Positions 34,225 to 47,097 of a stretch of DNA of 64,000 nucleotides are shown here, in pieces. The notes below the pieces were generated by a model. The model did no database searches. It was not told where the DNA came from and saw only the letters and a program-made list of their open reading frames with translations. The stretch covers positions 2,939,478 to 3,003,477 of the forward strand of contig MU008158.1 of NCBI GenBank assembly GCA_010909165.1, written 5' to 3'. Position numbers and translations under genes: made by a program. This stretch comes from Anthoceros angustus. Its lineage: Eukaryota; Streptophyta; Anthocerotopsida; Anthocerotales; Anthocerotaceae. How positions within the stretch are numbered: position 1 is the stretch's first letter; every line of letters begins with the position of its first letter.

Positions 34225-34395
34225 TTGCCGATGTTGAGTGATATCATCCATTGATACGGTTTGATACTTGGGGACCAAGGACTACTTAGGACCCTTACAC
34301 ACTAGCACTTCTATCGAACTGAGTTCGATAGAAGTAAACTGTGGCTCGCGAATTGTGACTTCTCGGACAAGCGCATACAACTAAACTATAGAAAA
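34225..34395 (+). repeat. Dispersed repeat, copy B
   Basis: Inverted relative to the copy at 17010-17260. It contains a perfect palindromic arm pair, CTTCTATCGAACT/AGTTCGATAGAAG, at 34309-34335, which the other copy has lost. Confidence 0.55.
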
Positions 34396-34524
34396 TCACC
34401 TCATTGTCATTCCGCTCGAGATCTCATATAATGGCTCGATTTAACATGTTTCCCTCGTGCGAAACGAGCTGCGTGTAATTAAATCTTCATTTAATTTTAT
34501 TTATTAAAAAAAGACCTACATACT

Positions 34525-35289
34525 TTGATGCAAAACTTAAGTTGGGAAGAGCTTGCATCATTTGAGTGCAACGATTTAAAGGCCATTGACTCCAAAGTTA
34601 TAATACATAGGAAGGGGAAGGAAAATCAAGGATACTTAGCTCACCAACATCTATATATTATTGGTTCAATCAAATTATACATTAGAGAGTTATGTTTTCT
34701 CATTGCTGAATCAAAATTGTGTTATCCGATGTCACAAAAACAAGTAAATTCCAAGGATACAACTTCAACTTCAACTTCAACTTCAACTTCAACTTCAACT
34801 TCAACTTCAACTTCAACTTCAACTTCAACTTCAACTTCAACTTCAACTTCAACTTCAACTTCAACTTCAACTTCAACTTCAACTTCAACTTCAACTTCAA
34901 CTTCAAGTGCAGTTCCTTCTCGTTCGCTGGCAGCGGGACCAACACTTGTGAGGAATGACACTTGCGATCTCGGTCATCCGCAAAAGTCACAAGACACTTG
35001 CGATCTCGGTCATCCGCAAAAGTCACAAGACACTTGCGATCTCGGTCATCCGCAAAAGTCACAAGACACTTGCGATCTCGGTCATCCGCAAAAGTCACAA
35101 GACACTTGCGATTTCCGTCATCCGCAAAAGTCACAAGACACTTGCGATCTCGGTCATTCGCAAAAGCAAGGCCAACGCATGCGGAAAGTTCTTAACCCCT
35201 TGTCGACGAATCGACTTATTTTGAGTCTTTGGCATCGAAGAACAACCATATCTTTGTTGTTTAATGTGGTCCTTATGAGATGTGGTTGA
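34525..35289 (+). other. Low-complexity ORF with (TTCAAC)n and six 36-bp repeats
   Basis: The 254-residue frame begins with an ordinary-looking stretch (LSWEELASFECNDLKAIDSK), then runs through about 24 copies of the hexamer TTCAAC (about 34762-34905, Thr-Ser repeats), and then six copies of a 36-bp unit (about 34955-35170) reading DTCDLGHPQKSQ. Both repeat periods are multiples of three, so several frames stay open on both strands (Asn-Phe repeats in another plus frame; Lys-Leu and Glu-Val on the minus strand). The long ORFs therefore do not prove a gene. The five most conserved 36-bp copies differ at very few positions, so they are young. Confidence 0.6.
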
Positions 35290-36172
35290 CAGAATGTGGA
35301 GAAGGTAATGGGCTATTTGTGGACTTCATGGGGAAAACAATTTGCTCCCCATGCACACAGCAGCGGGAAGTTTGAGATTCCATGAGATGCTTTGGAACTC
35401 ACGGTAAGCATGGTAAGAGGACCGGGATTGGGTTGAGCACCGCGCGCTCCGACCACAAAAGCCTGCTCGTCGTGGCAGGCATGCAATGGCCATGTCCATC
35501 GAAGCCGACACACGTACAATCGTGCGGGAACGTGGCTTGCGTTTTGACATAGGGTACGCGACCCACCTGGTTAGACTCACACACCCGGGGGGGGAGAGAT
35601 AACACATTCTGCAAAATGTAAAATTTTCCATGTTTTAAATCTGATTTCACAACCACCCAAGTTTTATAACACTGTCCAAGTCCTATCAACACGATTTGAT
35701 TACCGAGGTGCAACCCAGCAAAAAAATTCCCCAAATCGTTCCCGAGTTTCACAACCTGGAACTACGAATCAATTTGCATTCAAGAAATACCAGACATCGG
35801 CAAGCGATGGAGAGAGACGTCGGTCGGGCTCGTAATTGTCGTTTTAAGTCCAAACACAAAAACATTGTCAAGCCCCTCCCATATTTTCCATCATTTAACG
35901 GTCGATAAAAACGGGGAAAACCCTCCGTCCATTATGGGTTAAGACATAATAGCAGAATTCATCCCCCACAAGAAGCCCTTGCATGGACCATCGCCACAGC
36001 AAGCAGCCACGGCACTCGGGACTCTAGAGAAAATTCACTTCATTATAGTGGAGAAATAACAGATCACAGAAGCAAGCTCAAAGTTCACCAACAAGCTTGT
36101 CGTGAAGTGTCATGCATTCTATCCTTCCCGGTGGCCGTGCAATCCGACCAGGCAGCTGATCTTCCCGAACCG
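35290..36172. other. Intergenic, 3' of RAMP4
   Basis: No gene supported. Short overlapping minus-strand ORFs at 35313-35752 show no domain. The last 200 bp before 36173 probably include the RAMP4 3' UTR. Confidence 0.4.
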
Positions 36173-36601
36173 CTACGCCAGTCCTCCACTCGAAGCTGTC
36201 CTGATTATCTGAAGAAGAGCTGCCACAAAATCTAGTCTCAGCCATGTGCCGCACGAACCACCTCCCTGGCCATAATTCAGGGACGAAACTTACCAGACCC
36301 TATGACAACAAAGATGAAGAAGCCTAAGACCATGGGGCCAACCGGGTACTGACTACCCTTCTTCAATGTGGTCTCTGGCACAGCTCCTCGCTTAAGAACA
36401 TTCTTCTGGAACTTGGCAATTTTCCGATCCGCCAATCTCTTAGATGTCGTCTGCCAGCACCAAAGGTGAACGTAGTATGAGCTAGTTGGCACACCCCTGT
36501 GCAAAACAATCGTGAGGCAGATCCGGCTGCAGCGCGCTATTCCTGCTCCACCACTTCGTCAGTTGTCACGAATCCAGACCGTTCGACCTACAACTCACCA
36601 T
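36173..36601 (-). CDS. RAMP4: RAMP4/SERP1-type stress-associated ER membrane protein
   Basis: Three exons on the minus strand: 36601-36599 (only the ATG), 36450-36294 and 36219-36173, joining in phase to 68 residues, the exact family size. The protein reads TTSKRLADRKIAKFQKN, then KRGAVPETTLKKG, then a single C-terminal membrane helix (VGPMVLGFFIFVVIGS) and a luminal tail ending GGLA. The family associates with the Sec61 translocon and protects membrane proteins under ER stress. Donor and acceptor sites fit (GTGAGT, GGCAG; GTAAGT, GGCAG). It is divergent to the KOBITO1-like gene, with 177 bp between the two start codons. Confidence 0.93.
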
Positions 36602-36778
36602 CTTGTCCGCAAGCAGGAGTCACGCGACTGGTGAGTGCTTCAGAGCGATGTAGACGAGGAACTTCACACCGATAAAGATTTTAGGGCTGAATGAGTCCGG
36701 TTATATGGGCTGTGCCGGTTATGTGGCCTGCCGATTCTGCCCGGACACGTCTCGAATGACTTTCACGTCTTCACGCGT
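36602..36778. promoter_or_regulatory. Shared 177-bp divergent upstream region (RAMP4 / KOBITO1-like)
   Basis: Only 177 bp separate the two start codons, so both 5' UTRs and promoters must lie in or overlap this stretch. No convincing TATA box was seen on either strand. Confidence 0.5.
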
Positions 36779-39606
36779 ATGGCGGGAGTCCAGTCAACTC
36801 GCTTGGCTCCGTGCCCCGTCTATCGGGTCCTCTACCTTCTCACGGCTCTGCCCATGTTGCTGGCCGCTTTTGCATTTGTGCTTCAGTGGAATGGAGAAGT
36901 GAACGATTCTGCTGGAACTGCACGGCTGGATGGCGAGACTCTTAGGTTTCCGGGCATGCAAATCACCTCTCCTTCCGCTGGGCATTTGTCCTCTGCCGAT
37001 GCTCTCAGTCGATTGCAGCCCAATTCTGCCACCTCGGTGCCGCACCAGCCTGGCTGGCAGGATTTGTCCTTAAACGATTTGGGTCCCAAGGTGAGATTTG
37101 CCCTGGAGGTGCCAGATAATTTGCAAAGGAACTGCTTGGCTAGTTACGGTTGACACCTTGCTGCTCCTGCTTGATCCAGATATGCATCGCGTCAAGCACA
37201 TCAGCTGGGCTGGATCAGATTCTGCCCTGGTTGTTCTTTCATCGTGTGCTGGGTGTCACCAGATTTTTCCTTTTCGTAGAGGGGAAGGCAGCTTCTCCGC
37301 ACAGTGCAGCTATCCTCGAGAGCATCACTGTGAGTACGACCTACCCATCTGTTCGGCATTTTTTTAAGGCTGTTATTCCGTTAATCCTAGTGTCTTTATG
37401 GTTGGTCGTAGGGTGTTACCGTGATTCACCGCACAAAGGACTTGGAGGAGCGGCAAGAGAAAAGGTTTTGCGGTCTCGTCTGGCCTTGGCTCTAAAGTTG
37501 ATTGCTGCTTCGCAGTTTATCTGTTCAACGTTTAAATTTACCTGCTATGCCACATGACTCTTTGCAGCGATGTACTTAAGCATGTGGCATCAGACAGCGT
37601 TTGTTGTTGGCAGCTTGTTAATATGTGGCTCACTGTTTGATATCAGTCGGATCTGGAATGAGACTTGGTTGTCAAGTTTCTTCTATCGGCCTTGTAACTA
37701 CGAGCTATTTGTGAAGCAGTCCCTTAACATGGAGATGGCGATAGTGATGGCCCGAGTAAGCATTTCATGATGATCTGTAGCAAACCATGTCAGGGGGCAA
37801 TGATTGCAGCAGATGGCATGCCATTTAGGCGGGCCCTTTCTTTGGTTAATCTGGCCATGTTGTGACTATAGTCATCTCCCATCAAAGAGATAGGCACATG
37901 GTTCAATTATGTCCCGATCTAAGGAACTGCTTTTCTGGAAACTGCAACTGTAGGATTCTGGCATGGAGTGGATTATTCATCTTGACACGGATGAATTACT
38001 GCACCCTGCGGGTGCCAGGGAGTATTCTCTTCGAAGTCTACTTGGTGATGTTGCGGCTGACGTGGACATGGTTGTTTTCCCAAATTATGTGAGTGATAAA
38101 TGCGGAGGTTGCAGCACTTTGAACATTGAGTCCCCAAGTGATCCCTTTCAATTATTCCTTGCTGCACCAATCAGCTACACTGCTCACCAGTAATTCGTTG
38201 GAGTACAGGAGAGTGCTATTGAACGGGATGATATTGTGGATCCCTTTACTGAGGTGAGTGTAACCTTCTTATGTAACCTTCTAGCTGAATTGGTGCCAAT
38301 ATGCAGGATACTGCATAGCAATTATAGCCTTCTAAACAGGTTGTCCTCTTGCTAGCATGCATGAGATGCTTCAGCTTTGTTGTTCAAGTCAGATATGTGT
38401 GTCATGAAGGTCATTTGTCCGAATCGTTGGAATCAGTCCATCATGGCGATGCTTAGCAGCTGCTTTATTCGATGTCATGAGAAAGGTTTGCGGAACATTG
38501 TTTAGAAGCCTGTGTAAAAACTGGTCTTTCTATCCGTTTGCTGAAGAACTCATTAATTATGCAGGTCTCCATGTTCAAAAAGAACTTTGATCACGTGCCA
38601 AAGGAAACGTATTTTGGCTTGTACAAAGAGGCCACCCGAGGCAATCCAAATTATTTTTTGACCTATGGAAATGGCAAGGCGGCAGCACGAGTTCAGGATC
38701 ATCTTCGCCCAAATGGTGCCCATCGCTGGCACAACTACATGAAGAACCCGAAGTCAGTTATGTCTGTTTAATTTTGATTGAAGATGCTGTGGCAGTCTGG
38801 TTCACCTGAGCTGACGGGAATAGATGATTACTGGCCATGCAGCGAGGTTAAATTGGAGGAAGCAGCAGTTCTTCATTATACATACTCAAAGTTTTCAGAC
38901 TTAACATCCAGGCGTGATCGATGTAACTGCAAGCCTACAAAGGAGGATGTGAAGAGATGCTTCATGCTGGAGTTCGATCGAGCTGTATGGTTTCTCTTTT
39001 TCATATGCCTATCCTTGTGTAGTGTGTAAAAGTTGCTTTTCTTCTGCTAATTCTATGTCCATTGTACAGGCCTTTATAATTGCTTCGACCTCAACTGAGG
39101 AGGGGATGCACCGCTGGTATTTAACCCCCCCCTGGCCCCCCTCCCGAACAATCATGACTTCGTCTTTGCTTGCTTCTTAAGAATCAAAAAGTAATTACAC
39201 TGTATTTGCTTTTTTCAGGTATCGGGAGCATGTCGTTTGGACTGACAAAGAGCTGAACTTGAAGTTAACAAGGAAGGGCCTCCTTACTCGCATCTATGCC
39301 CCTCAGGTCTGTCTTTGTCTGGCAGGAATGCTGCCTTTACAGATGCCAGTCACCAAGTGAAGTTGTATGAGGAGAACTGCAATTATCTAGAGTGGGGATG
39401 TGAGTAATCATTTACTTTTCTTTTGCTCGCAGGTTATTGTACAAGGTCTTAGGGATGCAGGCGTTTTCAAGGATGCTCTGGCGTCCGGGGAGGCGCATTT
39501 TCGAAACTCCGCCCTCAAGAACGAGCTGCGATCCTCCGGCGTCGCTTCACCCAAAGGCGTTGGTCCCTCCCAAGCAGACGGTCAATCCAACGTAGCAGTG
39601 GAGTAG
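36779..39606 (+). CDS. KOBITO1/ELD1-like Golgi or plasma-membrane glycosyltransferase-like protein
   Basis: Eleven exons join in phase: 36779-37090, 37180-37329, 37412-37464, 37647-37755, 37954-38088, 38209-38253, 38565-38752, 38843-38984, 39070-39116, 39219-39306, 39433-39606; about 480 residues. Type II topology: a membrane helix at about residues 16-38, then a variable stem to about 104. The catalytic-like region reads [40 protein letters not shown], and [16 protein letters not shown] with a GT-A type DXD motif at about residues 219-221. [34 protein letters not shown] and LTRIYAP follow. This order matches the Arabidopsis KOBITO1 and At2g41451/At3g57200 family, linked to cellulose deposition, growth and plasmodesmata. 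The exact paralog is not certain and no acceptor is known from sequence. No frame damage. Confidence 0.9.
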
Positions 39607-40293
39607 AGCAATTTAGGTGGCACATTTTTAACTGGGATGTTTACTGAATGACTCTGTACCTCTTTCAATTCTTCGCTAACACATTTGTGGGTGGACCTGT
39701 GGGACTGGGAGCTCGAGTTTGTTTTTGTATCCACCATTGCTAGTAATAATCACTGAAATCAGAAAATTCTTAGCAGAATATAATGCTCATCCGTGACCTA
39801 GTCGGTTTAAATGCTGTTTATCGCACACTGATTTGTTCGTGGGATTGCGCATCTCAACTCGCCTATAACCCGGTTGTGGTGTGCCGCTTTGTTTCGGCCC
39901 AACTGGTCTTCAAATCGCGATGTTCAGATACCCATGGTTCAGGTTTTATAATAATTCATGATGATTCATGAAAACTCGGGAGTAACTTACAACGAGTTGA
40001 AACTCCGAGTAAAAAATCTACACACTCCTGAATGCATACACCATACACACTCGGAGTGTAGGAAACTCGCCGATCGGTGGTACGAGCTGTTTGCTGGCTA
40101 GGAGTTGTCCTGTTACCTGTAAACAAGGTAAAAGAAGGTTCACCTGATCGTGACTGCAGAAATGAGACAGATTCGGGGAAAACAGTAGAAACGAAGGGAC
40201 AGAATGGCTAGCAAGGCATCCGTATACTGACCCTGCAAAGATGCAAGTACTTCGGGATTTGAAGAACCAAAACATCCCTGAGGTACCGTCTTC
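39607..40293. other. Intergenic between convergent genes
   Basis: Holds the 3' ends of the KOBITO1-like (+) and MPV17-like (-) transcripts. No ORF with a recognisable domain. Confidence 0.45.
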
Positions 40294-42015
40294 CTAAGTA
40301 ACATCTACTTCGGAGCTCCGATTGCTGTTTTCAGTTACCTTCTCTGAACTCGCCTTGTATGTCAAAAACACTGTCCAGAAGAATGCAGCAGAGTTGCTAA
40401 ACAACGGCTGCCAGGACACGCCACAACCGAACCCCTCCACCACCCACCACACCGCAACCAAACAACACCGAAAGAAAAACCATAAGCCAATGTAAGTCCA
40501 GGTCCTCGGTCTCGAGACAACAGCAAACGCAAGAGACAACACAATCCACCTTGCCATCATGAATCAGATGTGCAAGCTGAACATAAGAATATCACAAACA
40601 ACAAACTCACTGCAAAACACATCAGGGCAATAGTGGACGAGCCCTGGCCACATTGCATATTGCAAATAAACAGAAACAGGTTCTCCCCCCTGCTAACGCC
40701 ACCAATCTATCCACCAGTGGGCCTGAGCGTCAGTCAAGCAACATGCTCAGCCATTGTCAAAATCTTGACCAGTGACCGACTTCGGAGTTCATGTGGAACA
40801 GGTCCGAAAATTCGAGTCCCCACGGGTTCCCCCTGCTTGTTTACAATGACTACTGCATTATTGTCAAATCTTATCTCACTTCCGTCATTACGCTGTTTCT
40901 GCATGGATGTACGCACTATCACACAATTCACAACCTCTCCCTTTTTGACTTTCCCGCGAGGAGTTGCGTCTTTTACAGACGCAATGATGGAATCACCTAA
41001 TGTGGCACCACTTCCTCCTCCCAAAACTTTAATACATTGAACGCGTCGAGCTCCAGAATTGTCAGCCACTTCAAGGTTGGTTCTCAGTTGCACGAAAGCT
41101 CTCCGTTGCTACCAGTAACGTATTTGTCCAGAGGACAATATCAACATAGCAGTTTCCAGTATCATATTCAAATTACTAGATGCTCCATAGGACATGCAAG
41201 GCAGCACCCATCGATTCTACGAGTGAAGATAAAATACCTGGAGATGCAGCGGCACGTATCGGTAAATCAGGAAATCGCACACAGGCCAGTACACAAGCCC
41301 GTGCTTGAGAGTGGGAATCACGTCCCGACGCAGTCTTCCAGCAATCTCCCTCGTTGTCTCTCCTGGAAACAATCGGGTGGTGGTGTTCACCCAAACACCA
41401 AGCACGAAAAGGCAGGATAGAAGAATTGCAATCCCTACCTTGAGCGAGGGCATTTGCAGAGAAGAAGACGGCAATGAAGCTGGGCCCATAAACAGTTTGC
41501 CCCAGTACAATCTTCTTGAAAACAGAGAACATGTCACGCTTCGGTATCATCTTGGCTAGGAAATTGAACCATACGTGAAGGCTTGGGCCTGACACGAAAA
41601 ACCCAAATGCCGCCATTCGCAGGGTTCTGGGCATGTCCCAAATAGGGGATTCCGCATCATGAGTCTCGTGAGACGCACATATTCCCTGGAGCGAGAACAG
41701 ACTGAATCAGGTTACAAAACACAAGCTTGCTCCAGCTCGGTCGATGCAAAGCCAACGTCAAACAGAGCAGACCTGACATGCGAGGTCCGCGGAAGCGTAA
41801 ATGGTGCAGGCCGTCACACTCTTGGTTCCAATGGGATGGTTTTGAAGCATCCGAAGGTACCACCCCAGCAAGGGGGAGGTGGAAGGTGCCGGTCGCAAGG
41901 GCTGCGCGACCACAGCCTTGTCATCTGGTGAAAGCTGAGGCCTCGCTCGACGAGACGTGCAGAGCAGGCGTGCAGGGAAGTTCGCAGCGTGCGGTAGGCG
42001 CCAGGATCGTAGCAT
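40294..42015 (-). CDS. MPV17/PMP22 family inner-membrane protein
   Basis: Four minus-strand exons: 42015-41773, 41685-41439, 41362-41238, 40407-40294, joining in phase to about 242 residues. An Arg/Ala-rich N-terminus of about 45 residues looks like a mitochondrial presequence. The family core follows: [70 protein letters not shown], and finally [12 protein letters not shown] before a short hydrophilic tail. Family members form four-helix proteins of the mitochondrial inner or peroxisomal membrane; the substrate is unsettled. The start chosen is the ATG at 42015 that begins the presequence; an in-frame upstream ATG at 42159 adds a less typical 48 residues. Intron 3 (40408-41237) is much longer than the others and contains the uL14 exon in the same orientation. 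The gene lies 205 bp downstream of the GapA stop. Confidence 0.9.
40734..41108 (-). CDS. Mitochondrial-type ribosomal protein uL14 (HUELLENLOS-like), last exon
   Basis: 124 residues from the acceptor TGGTAG (exon begins 41108) to TGA at 40734: [20 protein letters not shown], then [36 protein letters not shown], and [11 protein letters not shown] near the end. This is the complete bacterial-type L14 fold. The lead-in QRRAFVQ resembles the start of the mature region in plant mitochondrial uL14 (HLL) proteins. uL14 sits at the subunit interface of the large ribosomal subunit. There is no ATG in this exon: the open frame is closed by the TAG of the acceptor itself, so translation must start in an upstream exon, which I could not find. 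The exon lies wholly inside intron 3 of the MPV17-like gene, same strand. Confidence 0.88.
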   Translation of the reverse strand, partial: QRRAFVQLRTNLEVADNSGARRVQCIKVLGGGSGATLGDSIIASVKDATPRGKVKKGEVVNCVIVRTSMQKQRNDGSEIRFDNNAVVIVNKQGEPVGTRIFGPVPHELRSRSLVKILTMAEHVA

Positions 42016-42220
42016 GCTGATTGCCGGGCGGGCAGGCACGCAGCCGTCAGCTAAGAACCTAGCAGGCCTCACTCCTGGGCCCGGGAGCAGACGGGAAACA
42101 TACTTAGGTCGACCTAGGCACGTAAATCGGCAAAAATTAATTGTCTGGAGATATTCCATTTCAAAAATTGTGTAGGTAGAAAGTACAAACAGGATGGAGG
42201 GAGGCTAGCCGAGCAGCTTT
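42016..42220. promoter_or_regulatory. 205-bp spacer: GapA 3' end and MPV17-like 5' region
   Basis: The GapA stop is at 42221-42223 and the MPV17-like ATG at 42015, both minus strand. The spacer must hold the GapA terminator/poly(A) region and the MPV17-like promoter and 5' UTR. No distinct box was identified. Confidence 0.45.
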
Positions 42221-44030
<1,810 letters not shown>

Positions 44031-45336
44031 ACCGGTTGACGAGGGGCGAATCACCGGTCCGGCAATGCAGAGAATGGCGCCTCTGGGAGAAGGAAGAAAG
44101 GGAGGAAATCTGCGGCTCGCAAGGCCAGGCCAGCTGGCGACATTTCAGTGGCTTACTGACATCTTATCGGAGAGGGTCTACGGCCGCGGATTCCTGGCCA
44201 CGCATCGCTAATCTTTGGCATCGCCTCACAAAACTTACAAGCAGGAGGCTGAAAACTGCGATGGGCTATTTCAGGAATGTGGTGTACAATTTCCTGATGT
44301 CACAAGACTAGGCGACAAAACCGCTGTTCGTTGGGAAAATTATTTTGTAGTCCCTCTCCTACTACCGCAAGCTTCTCTCCAACTCCAACTGCGACCGGAT
44401 CATGTGGATGAGTTGCTTATACCCCCGTCCGCGAGGCTGAAACAATACAAATTCGATTACCCAACAGCTTTCATGGATGCTGTACAATTTAAGGTACATT
44501 TTTCTGCACCACGAATTCTGAGATACCCCGTTTATGTGCGGGATGTAATGTAGAGAGTCTGTGCGACCAAAGAATTTTTAGAACATAAACTATGAAGTAT
44601 TTTTATTTCGTAAAATATTTGGTAAATGTTTTCTAGAATTGCGTAACAACATGGTGACCGTATCGTGTTCAAAGTTTTAAAGTCAAGTTTCGGGGACTAT
44701 GTTCATAAGATGTGAAGGGGTATTATTCCGTTTATTTTTATAATTGAACATCTAATTTTTAAAATCCACAAAGTTTTTGGGATGGAAGCACTTGGGGAAC
44801 TCAAAGTCGGATCACCTTCTTCAAAGTTGCTTGACCTTTTGCATTGGCCGGTACGGCTTGGTGTAGTCGGCGGTTGCAGCCCAAATCGGAGCGTGGGCAG
44901 AAGGGAGCGCACCAGCACAAAAGGGGCAGGAGGACCCCATTCTCGGGGCTATTGAAGTCGCGCCTTGAGGCACTACATTCTTTTAGATCAATTTTGAGCA
45001 ATCTTGGCTCTTTCCTAATGCAATCTTGCGGATTCTTGTTCGGCAACACCGGGACTGCTAAAGTCTCGAATACTCACCTTGCTAGGACTGATTGAGTCCC
45101 AGCTATTCTTGTAGCCGGAACTGCCGGAGTCTCGAATGTGGACATGCAGGCTGCTGGGAGTGTTAGAACCCCGAGTATCGGGACTCTCGGAGTCCCGAGT
45201 ATGCTTTGACGTAGGACTTGTAGAGTCCTTGGCCTGCATTGCTTAGGGCTCACCAACACTCTCCAAACCTGTCCACATGCCTTCTAACCAGGCTGTCTGT
45301 GGTACACGATTGGCTGCAAAAGATGTCAGCGGTTTA
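44031..45336. other. GapA upstream region and intergenic
   Basis: The first few hundred bases must include the GapA promoter. A plus-strand ORF of 112 residues (44215-44553) and others show no domain and are not called. Between 45050 and 45240 several GGAGTCTCGAA/GAGTCCC-type words recur at short intervals. Confidence 0.4.
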
Positions 45337-45337
45337 G

Positions 45338-45640
45338 CTAAAAATGGAGCCACTTGACCAATAAGAGGGCGAGTAGCACGCCGATGCTGCCCATTGAAAT
45401 CGGGCCTCCAAATCCAGATTGAGGAGGCTGCTGGCCTAGAAATCGTGCCACATCCTGCGCCCCACATCCTACCCGGGACTCATCCACACCCAGCGCTTCG
45501 AGGCAATTAGGACTTTTGGCCGTCCCAATCTTCTTTTCATCTCGCACGACATGGGCTCGTAGCTGTCCAGCAGGCACATACTGCAAGTAAGACTTGATCG
45601 AGATCAGGACTCGTGCGTTCTCGGGCCATCCCGATCTCGA
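45338..45640 (-). CDS. Unassigned possible exon with a C-terminal hydrophobic tail
   Basis: An open minus-strand frame of about 100 residues, without a good ATG, containing ENARVLIEIKSYLQYV and VVRDEKKIGTAKSPNCLEAL and ending in a hydrophobic helix (MGSIGVLLALLLVKWL) a few residues before the stop. Composition is protein-like and the tail would fit a tail-anchored membrane protein. If real it is the last exon of a gene whose upstream exons I could not find. I recognise no family. It could equally be a chance frame. Confidence 0.25.
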   Translation of the reverse strand, partial: SRSGWPENARVLISIKSYLQYVPAGQLRAHVVRDEKKIGTAKSPNCLEALGVDESRVGCGAQDVARFLGQQPPQSGFGGPISMGSIGVLLALLLVKWLHF

Positions 45641-47097
45641 TCACGCCTACTCGGTCTCCCAAACCCTGCTAGCCCGCTCCTTACCTTTTCCTTGTTTTTG
45701 GCATCTTACACATTTGGCCTTTTAAGTATAGTAATTTCTTGATTTTTAATTTTACTAATTCTAATTAATCTACGCCGAATCACCCCTCGGGGTACGGTAC
45801 TCCCACTCACTATGAAATAAAATGAGGGAGATATTTACTCTATTCTTATGGCTCAAAATAAATCCATAAAGCTAGCTTTTAGCTAAATTGAATTCAAGCA
45901 AAGACTTAAGTAAAACCATTTAAGATTTACGTCCAATTTAAAATAAGTATGAACCATTAAGCGTTCTTATGAACCACTTTTCTCTTGAAACCAAAAACCG
46001 GGTTTTCTTCCTGAGAGGATAAGGTAGAACCCGAACATTGTTGAAGGTGAGTAATTGGAAACCTGAGTTGGTTATTGTTGCTGGAAGAGTTTTTTAATTA
46101 GGCTTTGCAAAATTATTCTGATACCATGAAGAGAATCAAAGACTTGCTCAAGAAGTTGATGCATTAAGCTCATAATAGATAGTACATGTTTATAGGAGGT
46201 AGGTGAGTACAGGTAGTTGTAACCAAATAATTAATTATCTAATTAGTAAAATATTTTTATTCCTAATAATTAATTAATTCAATTTTAGGATTTTCTAGGT
46301 GCCCCTAATGAATAATGCCTTAATTATCTTAATATTTCATCATGGTTCAACAAACGGGATGCTTGATTATTGAAATTGTTAGGCTGGAGCAACATGAGGG
46401 AGGTGTAGTTCCCTTCGACCCAACAAATAAGAATTCTTGAGATAGTTTGAAATATATTTTTTTACCGATGGGTTATAGTTGTAAAGAGTACCATCCTTTC
46501 CCTTATCACGGTATCATATTGCTTGTTCCTTCTACTTGTGATCCTCACCTATAAATGCTAATGTGTTGCTTTTGCAGTCTCCGTTGGTGCTTACATCTGC
46601 TATGTTTGCTTGCTTTTCTTATTTGTGATTATCACCATCATTATCATTATCAACGGGAAAAATCTGGCGCTTTAGACCTCGCACGAAAAACACGCTAAGA
46701 TAAGCACACACCTCCAAAAACCTCAAAAGCCTCCGGAACCTCCATGAGGTTCCTCGAGGTATTTGTAGCAAGTAAGTGGTTAAAAGTCTAATACCATTAA
46801 TGGAAGCATCTAAGAAGAAAGACTCCTAAAAACGTAGGCATAAGTAATTGAAATCAAGTTTTTTCTTTGTGGGTATATGTGAGTTATGGCTTTGGCATTT
46901 GCGGCATGACGTATTTTTATGGAGGTAAATGGGATCGCGATCATGGAGTTGAAGGGGTTTTCTCATAGGTCTCTCTAGTTTTCTTGCCATAAGTTTAGAG
47001 GACCTATCATATGTGCCACAAACACCGCACTTTCTTGGAAGTATGGTACAATGTGCGTACCTAGTGCTAAACTATCAGAAAGAAATAAGTAAATTGA
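45641..47097. other. AT-rich intergenic region, no gene seen
   Basis: No ORF of note. It probably includes the 3' UTR of the Dus1-like gene at its right end. Confidence 0.45.

Noticed and set aside
33652-34290. A defined inverted-repeat transposon with AGTCCTTGGTCC ends
   Set aside because: Only about 12 bp match and no target duplication was visible; recorded as a possibility only.
34700-35134. 144-residue minus-strand ORF with Lys-Leu repeats
   Set aside because: Antisense of the hexamer and 36-bp repeats; no independent coding evidence.
34955-35170. CRISPR-like array of regular 36-bp units
   Set aside because: The units abut with no unique spacers; this is a plain tandem repeat in a plant genome.
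40734-41093. uL14 start at the GTG codon at 41093
   Set aside because: Cytosolic translation does not normally start at GTG; the frame continues upstream to a 3' splice site at 41108, so this is an internal exon boundary.
41037-41420. 127-residue plus-strand ORF across the MPV17/uL14 region
   Set aside because: Antisense to well-supported exons on the minus strand.
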